A DNA stretch of 64,000 nt from Verrucomicrobiaceae bacterium (lineage in GTDB: Bacteria > Verrucomicrobiota > Verrucomicrobiia > Verrucomicrobiales > Verrucomicrobiaceae), in NCBI GenBank assembly GCA_947466075.1, contig CANIBP010000020.1:1-64000 (forward strand), given 5' to 3'. Made by a program: the position numbers and the translations under genes. The notes under the pieces were generated by a model. It worked only from the letters and a program-made list of their open reading frames with translations. It was not told the DNA's origin and did no database searches. This document shows positions 9,534-18,387 of this stretch, piece by piece. How positions within the stretch are numbered: position 1 is the stretch's first letter; each line of letters begins with the position of its first letter.

Positions 9534-12455
9534 ATGCGCCCACTGCTTTTTCTTTGCTTCACCGCTACTGCCCTCTTTGCCCAGACCGAGGCGGATTTCA
9601 TCACGAATACCCGTCAGCTCACGTTTGAGGGCAAACGCTCGGGCGAGGGCTACTTCAATGCCGATGGAACAAAGATGATCTTCCAGTCCGAGCGCGAGGA
9701 GGGAAATCCGTTTTATCAAATCTACCTGATGGACCTCGAAACGGGCGATCAGGAGCGGCTTTCGCCCGGCATGGGCAAGACGACCTGCGCGTGGATTCAT
9801 CCCGATGGCAAGCGCGTGCTCTTCGCCAGCACACACACTGATCCCGACTCGAAAAAACTCCAGCAGGCCGAGTATGAGGAGCGCAAGAACACCAAGGTGC
9901 GCCGCTACTCCTGGGACTACGACGAGCACTACGACATCTGGGAATACACGCTGGCCGATAAGTCGCTCAAGAACCTCACGCACACGCGTGGATACGATGC
10001 GGAAGGCGGTTGGTCACCGGATGGCAAGAAGATCGTCTTTGCCAGCAATCGTGCGGCTTATGAAGGCAAGCTGAGTAAGGAGGACGAGGAGCGCCTCAAG
10101 ATCGACAAACAATACTTCATGGAGATCTACACCGCCGATGCGGATGGCTCGAATGTGAAGCGCCTCACCGAAGTTCCTGGATACGACGGCGGGCCGTTCT
10201 TCAGCGCCGATGGCAAGCGCATCTGCTGGCGTCGCTTCACGCCGAAGGGCGATGTGGCGGAGGTCTGGACCATGAACGCCGATGGTAGTGATCAAAAGGC
10301 CATCACCATGCTCGGCGCGATGAGTTGGGCACCGTATTTTCATCCCAGCGGCGAGTATTTGATCTTCACCACGAACCTCAACGGCTTCGCGAACTTCGAA
10401 CTCTACATCGTCGATGCCGCTGGCAAGCATGCGCCCGTGCGCGTGACCAACACGGATGGTTTCGATGGCCTGCCCGTCTTCACACCCGATGGCAAGAAGC
10501 TCTCCTGGACCAGTGGACGTGCCAGCGGCGGCGCCTCGCAAATCTACATGGCAGATTGGGATCACGATCATGTGCTCACGGCCCTCGGCCTCAAAACCGA
10601 TCCGCAAGCCCCCATCGCTCAGTCCAAGACTCCTGATTTCACTCAAACCGCTGCTGACATTCGCGACGCTGACATCAAGCAACACGTGACCTACCTCGCC
10701 AGCGATGAACTCGGCGGCCGCCTCACGGGCACCGATGGTGAAAAGCTCGCCACGCAGTACTTCGCCGATGTCAGCAAGCAGATCGGCCTCGCGCCGATGG
10801 GCGATGACGACACCTACTTCGACAACTTCGACTTCACCGCAGGTGTCGCGCTCGGCGAAGGCAATACCTTGACCCTTCTTGACCAATCCTTGACCGTTGA
10901 CCAGGACTGGAAGCCTCTTTCCTTCTCGCAAAACGGCGATGTGGCTCCTGCTGGCATCGTTTTTGCCGGCTACGGCATCGAAACACCCGAAGAAGCCACC
11001 GGCACCGATGGCAAGAAGATCGAGACCTACAGCAGCTACGCGCATCTCGAAGTGAAGGACAAATGGGTTCTTGTCTTCCGCTACCTGCCTGAAGGCATCA
11101 CGCAAGAGCGACGCAACGAACTCAGCCGTTACGCCAGCCTGCGCTATAAGGCGCTCACCGCACGTCAGAAGGGCGCTCGTGGATTGATCGTCGTCAGCGG
11201 ACCGAATTCCAAGGTCGTGCAGCAGCTTGCGCCGATGACGTTTGATGCCTCGCTCGCCACCAGCGGCATCGCGGCGATCAGCATCACCGATGCCGTCGGT
11301 GACAAGCTGCTCGCCAGCGCTGGCAAGAAATTGAAGGACCTTCAGGACAAGCTCGACAATGGCGATCTCATGGGCGGCATCGAATGCACAGGCCTCAAGC
11401 TCGGCGCGAAGATCGTCATCCAGCAGGAGAAAAAAAAGGGCCGCAATGTGCTCGCGGTGCTGCCTTATGGCGACAAGCCCGATCCGCATGTCGCGCCGCT
11501 CATTGTCGGCGCTCATATCGACCACCTCGGCAGCAGCGGTGGCTCCAATTCCCGCGCGAAGGGCGATGAAGTGAACAAAATTCACCACGGTGCCGATGAC
11601 AACGCCAGCGGTGTCGGCGGCGTGCTCGAAATCGCCCAGTGGCTGGCTGATTTGAAGAAGCAAGGCAAGCTCACGCTGAAGCGCGACATCATCTTCGCCG
11701 CGTGGAGCGGTGAGGAGCTCGGATTGCTCGGCAGCAATCACTTCGTCGAAGCCTACGCCAAGATGATCAAGGGCGACGCCAACGCGAAGCTCACCGGCAT
11801 GTTCGCCGCGTGCCTGAACATGGACATGATCGGCCGCTTCCAGAAGTCCGTCGTGCTCCAGGGCCTGGGTAGCAGCTCACTATGGGCGAAGGAGATCGAA
11901 AAACGCAATGCGCCCATCGGCTTGCCCATCACGACTCAAAATGACGCCCATCTGCCCACCGACAGCACAGCGTTCTATTTGAAGGGCATCCCCACGCTCA
12001 ATGCATTCACCGGCTCGCATGCCGACTACCACATGCCGAGCGACACCGCTGACAAGATCGACTACGCGAACGCCGCGAAGATCACCAAGCTCATGGGCCT
12101 CATTGCCCGTGGCATCGCCACCACCGATACCGCGCCCGATTACATCGCCATGGAGGCTCCGAAGAACTCCGGCGTGCGCACCGGCCTGCGTGCGTATTTG
12201 GGAACGATTCCCGATTACGCCCAAGGCGACACCAAAGGCGTCAAACTCAGCGGCGTCTCCCCCATCGGCCCTGCCGCAAAAGCAGGCGTGAAAGCTGGCG
12301 ACATCATCATCAAGCTCGGCGGCAAGGACATCGCGAACATCTACGACTACACCTATGTGATGGGAGATTTGAAGATCGGCAAGGAAACGACGATCACCGT
12401 GCAACGTGAGGGCAAGAGCGTCGATTTGAAGATCACTCCCGGATCGAGGGATTAA
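9534..12455 (+). CDS. Secreted M28 aminopeptidase with PD40 propeller and PDZ domain
   Basis: The ORF is open from 9402, but the ATG at 9534 begins a clean signal peptide (MRPLLFLCFTATALFAQ), so about 973 residues are expected. The first 350 residues carry TolB-like PD40 repeats (GWSPDGKKIVFASN, FSADGKRICW, FTPDGKKLSW). A protease-associated insert follows, then the M28 zinc-peptidase core: GAHIDHLG, HHGADDNASGVG, AWSGEELGLLGS, NMDMIGR and GSHADYHMPSDT supply the two-zinc ligands and catalytic Glu. The last 90 residues form a PDZ domain (GPAAKAGVKAGDIIIKL). It probably removes N-terminal residues from peptides in the periplasm or outside the cell. It abuts the convergent lipoprotein gene. Confidence 0.9.
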   Translation: MRPLLFLCFTATALFAQTEADFITNTRQLTFEGKRSGEGYFNADGTKMIFQSEREEGNPFYQIYLMDLETGDQERLSPGMGKTTCAWIHPDGKRVLFASTHTDPDSKKLQQAEYEERKNTKVRRYSWDYDEHYDIWEYTLADKSLKNLTHTRGYDAEGGWSPDGKKIVFASNRAAYEGKLSKEDEERLKIDKQYFMEIYTADADGSNVKRLTEVPGYDGGPFFSADGKRICWRRFTPKGDVAEVWTMNADGSDQKAITMLGAMSWAPYFHPSGEYLIFTTNLNGFANFELYIVDAAGKHAPVRVTNTDGFDGLPVFTPDGKKLSWTSGRASGGASQIYMADWDHDHVLTALGLKTDPQAPIAQSKTPDFTQTAADIRDADIKQHVTYLASDELGGRLTGTDGEKLATQYFADVSKQIGLAPMGDDDTYFDNFDFTAGVALGEGNTLTLLDQSLTVDQDWKPLSFSQNGDVAPAGIVFAGYGIETPEEATGTDGKKIETYSSYAHLEVKDKWVLVFRYLPEGITQERRNELSRYASLRYKALTARQKGARGLIVVSGPNSKVVQQLAPMTFDASLATSGIAAISITDAVGDKLLASAGKKLKDLQDKLDNGDLMGGIECTGLKLGAKIVIQQEKKKGRNVLAVLPYGDKPDPHVAPLIVGAHIDHLGSSGGSNSRAKGDEVNKIHHGADDNASGVGGVLEIAQWLADLKKQGKLTLKRDIIFAAWSGEELGLLGSNHFVEAYAKMIKGDANAKLTGMFAACLNMDMIGRFQKSVVLQGLGSSSLWAKEIEKRNAPIGLPITTQNDAHLPTDSTAFYLKGIPTLNAFTGSHADYHMPSDTADKIDYANAAKITKLMGLIARGIATTDTAPDYIAMEAPKNSGVRTGLRAYLGTIPDYAQGDTKGVKLSGVSPIGPAAKAGVKAGDIIIKLGGKDIANIYDYTYVMGDLKIGKETTITVQREGKSVDLKITPGSRD

Positions 12456-14003
12456 TCACGGTCTGAACATGAACTCCGCCGTGTTCAGCAACGCCCACGC
12501 CACGTCTTGATCTGCCGCTGCTTGCTGTGAGATCGCAGCACGCTCGTTTGCTGAAGGCTCGCGGCCTAGCAATTCGAGAAACAGATCGTTGGTCTTGCCA
12601 CGTCTGGCTGCTGCCTTCTCGACGAGTTGATCATTCATCATGAATCGAACGAGTTCGTGCGAGACGGGCGTCAGGCTTTCGTCGGTCCATTCGCGTGTGC
12701 CGCGACCGAGCATGCGGAGTGGATGGCCTGCGGCTGGCACCTGCGGGATTTGGGCATCGAACTCAGCAGAAACCACCTTCCAGATGACTTCGGAAGGCAG
12801 GCGGCGGATTTGCGGTGCCGGGGCCAGGTAGCAGTCGTCCCAATCCGTGTTGTAATTGATGCCGGATCGTTGGTAAGCGTCTGTGCGGGCGAGGATGCGC
12901 TGGAATTCGCCAATGCGCCCACCACAGCGCAGAAACTCCTCAATGAGCACCTTGGGTGCCTGGGAAAAATCGCCGGGGGAGTTGATGTCCAGACCGATCC
13001 AGGTGGCACTGCCGCGTGGTGGGACTGTGGAGCAGCTTCGGGGGCTTTGACCAGGTTTTGGATCGAGCTGCAGGTCATGCCATGAAGGCGCATCGTCCAC
13101 GCCACCCACCGATTGCTTCAATGTTTGGCCCGGCATGCCGAACAGGCTGTTCCAAATCCGCAGGGAGGCCACCATCGCGAAACGCCGACCTTCTTCGCCC
13201 TGCACGATCCAATTCGAGACTTGGGTGAGTTTGTCTTCTTCGTCGGGGAGGTAGGGCCGATAGCCAGACAACTTGAGCACTGCTGGCTGGACTACATCTC
13301 CAGGTTTGCCATAGCGATATTTGTAGTCGTTCGGCAACCGCACTGCATTTTTCTCTGCGAAGCAAGCCGCGAACTCGTAGCACTCTTGTTGGGTGTGGCT
13401 GTTGAAAGCGTGATCGTGGCACATGGCGCAGTGAATATCCTCACCCAATATGGAATAGGCCGTCTCCACACTGGTGCGCATGGCATTGCCGCCGTCGCGC
13501 TGACGCATGTGACCACCGCCGATCATGTGAGTGATGATTTCGATGTAGGGCCGGTCTTCTGCCGCCGCCTGACGCAACCAGCCGATGCTCTCATCGCCAT
13601 CCTTCACGCGAAAGGCCTCTGCTAGCATGCGGAAGCGAACTTCAGCAGCGCCCGGCTCTTGCACCAGTGCGTCCGTGAGTTTGGCCCGCTTGTCAGGCAA
13701 TGCGTTCGCCAAGAATTCACGCGCCTCATCCGGTCGTGGCAGCCTGCCGGCGAGATCAATGCAGGCCCGGCGCAGGAAAGTGGAGTCATCCGCCAATCCT
13801 GGCAGACCGGGAAGGAGAGGCGTGTTCTTCCACTTCTCACGCTGTTCTTTGACGAGTTCGTAATCGTGCATCAGTGCCACGTCCACGCGTGCTGAAGCTT
13901 CTTGAAGCGATTCCGCCACCGCTGGCGGCGAAACCGTCTCCGCCATTTTCTTTTCGGGTGTGCAGGCCATCAGGAGAGCACAGAGCGGGAGGCAGCGTTT
14001 CAT
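12456..14003 (-). CDS. DUF1549-domain lipoprotein with CxxCH motif
   Basis: The start MKRCLPLCALLMAC is a lipoprotein signal with Cys14 as the acylation site. The region FLRRACIDLAGRLPRPDEAREFL is a DUF1549 (PSCyt2) signature, normally seen as RRxxLDLTGLPP. Further on, HCAMCHDHAF carries a CxxCH heme-c type motif that is characteristic of this planctomycete/verrucomicrobial family. At 515 residues it is shorter than the usual DUF1549-DUF1553 proteins, and the C-terminal half (RGTREWTDESLTPVSHELVR) looks like a trimmed DUF1553. The biochemical function is unknown; extracytoplasmic redox or polysaccharide-related roles are guesses from family distribution. Confidence 0.8.
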   Translation of the reverse strand: MKRCLPLCALLMACTPEKKMAETVSPPAVAESLQEASARVDVALMHDYELVKEQREKWKNTPLLPGLPGLADDSTFLRRACIDLAGRLPRPDEAREFLANALPDKRAKLTDALVQEPGAAEVRFRMLAEAFRVKDGDESIGWLRQAAAEDRPYIEIITHMIGGGHMRQRDGGNAMRTSVETAYSILGEDIHCAMCHDHAFNSHTQQECYEFAACFAEKNAVRLPNDYKYRYGKPGDVVQPAVLKLSGYRPYLPDEEDKLTQVSNWIVQGEEGRRFAMVASLRIWNSLFGMPGQTLKQSVGGVDDAPSWHDLQLDPKPGQSPRSCSTVPPRGSATWIGLDINSPGDFSQAPKVLIEEFLRCGGRIGEFQRILARTDAYQRSGINYNTDWDDCYLAPAPQIRRLPSEVIWKVVSAEFDAQIPQVPAAGHPLRMLGRGTREWTDESLTPVSHELVRFMMNDQLVEKAAARRGKTNDLFLELLGREPSANERAAISQQAAADQDVAWALLNTAEFMFRP

Positions 14004-14095
14004 GCCGGTTGCAACGTGCGGGGGTGCAAGTTCTTAGAATGGATCACATCGCGCAGGCTTGCGCAGTCCGATCGACTCGCTAAGGAACGCGTCCC

Positions 14096-15346
<1,251 letters not shown>

Positions 15347-15358
15347 AGTGACACTGCT

Positions 15359-15437
15359 GTAGGTCGGGTGTGGCGACAGCCCGCCCGACGTGAAGCGTGC
15401 GCTCAAGTCGGGCGGGCTAAAGCCACATCCGACCTAC
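15359..15437. repeat. REP-like 79-bp imperfect palindrome
   Basis: Two 31-nt arms (15359-15389 and 15407-15437), beginning GTAGGTCGGGTGTGG and ending CCACATCCGACCTAC, are complementary at 27 positions. They enclose a 17-nt loop. The GC-rich core GTCGGGCGGGCT pairs perfectly. It lies between the convergent purD and DUF362 genes, and its right end includes the DUF362 stop codon. It could act as a bidirectional terminator or mRNA stabiliser, or be a REP/BIME-type mobile repeat. No second copy is seen in this window. Confidence 0.8.
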
Positions 15438-16837
15438 TTTTTCGCCAAGCGTTCATCACTTTCCAGGTGCCCGGCCCAGCCGAAGTGGCAGCGGAATTCG
15501 AAGCAGTGCTTCATTTGCTCGAAGGGGCCGGTCCATTCGGGCTTGTTGGAGGAGACGGTGATGTCGGCGGGGGCGAAGCCTGTGATGGGGAGGCGCTGGA
15601 TGGCGAAGGCGTCGTTGAGGAGGCGGGTTTTTTTCCAGTTGAGGCCCATGAGCTGGGCGCTGACGCAATCAACGGTGACGGGATGCGTGCCGGCAAGGAT
15701 GACGCGGCTTTCGACGGGATCGCAGGACATGGGGCCGTCGCCATCGCCGCCGATGATGCCATCGACGATGGTGAGGTAGCGCAGCGGCTTCTCACGGCGT
15801 CTGCCGGTGCCGTCGAAGTAGAAGAAGCACTTGTGCAGATCGAGGATCATGCGCCAGGCGGTGTTGTTGCCGTGCCAGTTGCCGGAGCGGACGACTTCCT
15901 TGGTGTCGCCAAAGATGACGCGGCCGAGTTTTTTCAGGGGCACGAAGAGCTTGGAGAGGAAGAAGCGGCCAAAGAGGATTTTTTTGGCCGTGCGCATGAG
16001 CGTGCCTTCGAGCGCGCGTTTGGCGGAGGATTCGGCGAACTGATCACCACCTTCAGCGGGCGTGCCTTCGGTGTGGCGTGGCAGCCAGTTCGTGCGAGGC
16101 GTGGTGCCAACGAGGTTTTTCAGCGCGACGGTGAGTCCGACTTTTTTGTGCGTCTTGAGCTTGGGAATGTTGATGAGCACGTCCGCGTTCATCGGCGTGC
16201 GGCAGATGCGGTATTCGTGATGCGGGTCGGTGTGCTGGCGATTCGTCGTCGCGAAGTCGTAACTGGCTCCGTAGAGCTTGCCGAGGCCGGGATGGCCGAG
16301 GAATTCGCTGTCGGCATCGAGATGGATGTCCACCGCGCCGGACGGATCGCTGGGCAGTTCGCGCTTGGCGATGGTGACGCCGTCATCAATGGTCCATTCC
16401 TCGCAGCGCATGTCAAAGAGCAGGAAGGCGATGCCGGGGAACTCCTGCGTGAGATCGGTGATTAGATCGTCGAGGCGGTGAAGGCGGCGGATCGTGGCAA
16501 ACGACGAATCGCTCTGCGGCGCATCGCAGAGCGTGACGGAGCCACGACCTTGCAGCTTGCCTGCGGCCCAGCGGGCGACTTCGCGCACAACGGCGGGATG
16601 CGTGATGATGGTGATCCAGCCGTTTTCGTCCTCGGGCTTGCTGGCGTTGTGTTCTTTGACCCAGTTCGGTTTGAGGACAACGCGGTCGCCCGGTTTGATG
16701 AAGTCGTTGGCGAGTTCAAGCGCAGCGATGGCGGCCTCGATTTGCTGACGAAGAGCGACGGCATCGTCATAGCTGGCTTTGCCGCTGAAGACGGAGACTT
16801 TGGGAGAGCCGAACGAAGAGGGGGAGAGCGTGTTCAC
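15434..16837 (-). CDS. DUF362-domain protein
   Basis: A 467-residue cytoplasmic-looking protein with DUF362 wording: DRVVLKPNWV near the N-terminus, ADVLINIPKLKTHKKVG in the middle with ALKNLVGTTPRTNW, and LTIVDGIIGGDGDGPMSC further on. The family is found fused to ferredoxins or alone, and its function is not established. No iron-sulfur Cys cluster is visible here. The gene's stop is embedded in the adjacent palindrome, and its start is divergent from the M23 peptidase gene. Confidence 0.82.
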   Translation of the reverse strand: MNTLSPSSFGSPKVSVFSGKASYDDAVALRQQIEAAIAALELANDFIKPGDRVVLKPNWVKEHNASKPEDENGWITIITHPAVVREVARWAAGKLQGRGSVTLCDAPQSDSSFATIRRLHRLDDLITDLTQEFPGIAFLLFDMRCEEWTIDDGVTIAKRELPSDPSGAVDIHLDADSEFLGHPGLGKLYGASYDFATTNRQHTDPHHEYRICRTPMNADVLINIPKLKTHKKVGLTVALKNLVGTTPRTNWLPRHTEGTPAEGGDQFAESSAKRALEGTLMRTAKKILFGRFFLSKLFVPLKKLGRVIFGDTKEVVRSGNWHGNNTAWRMILDLHKCFFYFDGTGRRREKPLRYLTIVDGIIGGDGDGPMSCDPVESRVILAGTHPVTVDCVSAQLMGLNWKKTRLLNDAFAIQRLPITGFAPADITVSSNKPEWTGPFEQMKHCFEFRCHFGWAGHLESDERLAKK

Positions 16838-16907
16838 GTGGATGGGGAGTATTTAAGAGGGGCACGTTCTCTTTGCAACGCTGCGGCAACTGACGAATCT
16901 CTAGCGT

Positions 16908-17561
16908 ATGAAGAAAGGACTGCTGATCTTGGGGCTCGCTTTGGCGTTCGCAGGTGCGTTCGTTCTGCTTTGGCCTCGGGCGCAGCGAAAGCCGCTTGAT
17001 CCAGCTTTTCTGCGGCTCACGCCGCTAGAAACTGCCACGCTGCCGCTGGCAACGCGGTTTGATATGCCGTTGGGTTCGGAGCACGGGGCGTTCACCTACA
17101 ATGCGCGTGCGTTCCGTATTTCGCGTCACTTGGGCGACGATTTGAATGGCATTGGTGGTCAGAATTCGGATCTAGGCGATGCGGTTTACGCAGCGGGTGC
17201 CGGTCGGGTTGTTTTCGTGGGCGTTCCAGGGCCGGGCTGGGGTAAAATGGTGATCATCGCCCATCGACTGCCAGAGGGGGATGAACTCGGTCCGGTGGTG
17301 CAGACGATGTATGCGCATCTGGAGTCCATTCGAGTGCAAACGGGACAGACGGTGCAGCGTGGGGATCAAATCGGCACAGTGGGGACTGCCGACGGCCAAT
17401 ACCTTGCGCATCTGCATTTTGAGGTCCGAATGGGTCCCTATGTGAATCCTGGCCTGGGATATGCTGACACGGCTCTGAACCGAGTTTCGCCGGAACAGTT
17501 CATTCGTGCACGACGTGGTGCCGGACCGGCTGTTTTGAACCCGGCTCCAAAAAATAAATAA
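16908..17561 (+). CDS. M23-family (LytM-like) metallopeptidase
   Basis: A 217-residue protein with an N-terminal signal anchor (MKKGLLILGLALAFAGAFVLL) and one peptidase M23 domain. Zinc ligands are recognisable as H and D in RHLGDDLNG and the final HLHFEVR; YAHLESIRVQTGQTVQRGD is the usual M23 core turn. Such enzymes cut peptidoglycan crosslinks, or, when degenerate, activate amidases. The HxxxD and HxH ligands appear intact, so activity is plausible. It lies upstream of, and on the same strand as, a small exported protein. Confidence 0.88.
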   Translation: MKKGLLILGLALAFAGAFVLLWPRAQRKPLDPAFLRLTPLETATLPLATRFDMPLGSEHGAFTYNARAFRISRHLGDDLNGIGGQNSDLGDAVYAAGAGRVVFVGVPGPGWGKMVIIAHRLPEGDELGPVVQTMYAHLESIRVQTGQTVQRGDQIGTVGTADGQYLAHLHFEVRMGPYVNPGLGYADTALNRVSPEQFIRARRGAGPAVLNPAPKNK

Positions 17562-17628
17562 GAATTGCAAAAGACGGTTTGAAGGAAGCAGCTTCGCAAG
17601 CGTCATTCTCCCCATCCACCCTCACCCC

Positions 17629-18195
17629 ATGAGCTTGATCCATTTATTCTGCCTGCTGGCCCTGCTCATGTCCGAGGCACCAGCACAGCCGGTAAAATCG
17701 AAATCGGCGCCCGTCGCGTGTGAGGTGCTATGTGCAGAGCTGTTTGCAGCGATACGGGCGAATCCGGAGAAGATGGTGATGCGTCTGGAGGAAGCGCTGG
17801 TGATCCGTGAAGCGTGCGCTGCTGAGATAGTGACGGCGGCGATTGATGCGGTTAACTCAGACCCGGCGATGGTGCGCAAGATCGTGGAAACGGCCAGAGA
17901 TGTCGCGCCTGCTCGTGCGGCGGTCATAGCGGCGGCAGTGAAGCATTATTCGGCACCAAGCCTTGTGGCCAATGTCCGTGAAGAGGTGCGACGCGTGGAA
18001 CTGCCAGATGCCGTAAAGGTGAAAACGCTGCCAGGTGAAGAGGTGCGACGTGCCGAACTGCCGCTGATGACGCGCAGCATGCCCATCGTCGAAGTGCGAC
18101 GTGCAGAACCAGCCACCAATGCGCAGATGGCGGTGCAACAGCCCGAAGAGCCATTCAATTTGATGAATGTGCCGAAGGCGAAGCCGCTCAAGTAG
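17629..18195 (+). CDS. Small exported protein with three EVRRAE repeats
   Basis: I do not recognise the family. It is 188 residues long with a signal peptide (MSLIHLFCLLALLMSEAPAQ). A helical Ala-rich middle (LCAELFAAIRANPEKM...AAAVKHY) follows. The tail holds three near-copies of a short motif: EEVRRVELP at residue 118, EEVRRAELP at 137 and VEVRRAEPA at 154, also repeated at DNA level. The tail is Pro-rich. It lies 67 bp after the M23 gene and may share its transcript. An envelope-anchoring role is possible but only a guess. Confidence 0.7.
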   Translation: MSLIHLFCLLALLMSEAPAQPVKSKSAPVACEVLCAELFAAIRANPEKMVMRLEEALVIREACAAEIVTAAIDAVNSDPAMVRKIVETARDVAPARAAVIAAAVKHYSAPSLVANVREEVRRVELPDAVKVKTLPGEEVRRAELPLMTRSMPIVEVRRAEPATNAQMAVQQPEEPFNLMNVPKAKPLK

Positions 18196-18387
18196 GCTAG
18201 GGGCGGCTGAGTTGCTTTGCTTGCGGGCGAATCGGGCTGAGCTTGAATTGTGTATGTAACACCAGCGATTGTGTCGATCTGTGCGGGAACAAGTCTCTCA
18301 GGAGAGTAACGGCTGAATTATGGTGGCGATGCTAGGTCTGCCCAGCTAGCTTCAATAAAGACTCAAGACGACCTTGATACTCCACTC

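Noticed and set aside
10014-11741. 575-codon minus-strand ORF antisense to the M28 peptidase
   Set aside because: No domain, no sensible start, and the M28 gene fully explains the region.
15368-16465. 365-codon plus-strand ORF antisense to the DUF362 gene
   Set aside because: Composition is typical of a shadow frame, and it starts within the REP-like palindrome; DUF362 motifs on the other strand are intact.
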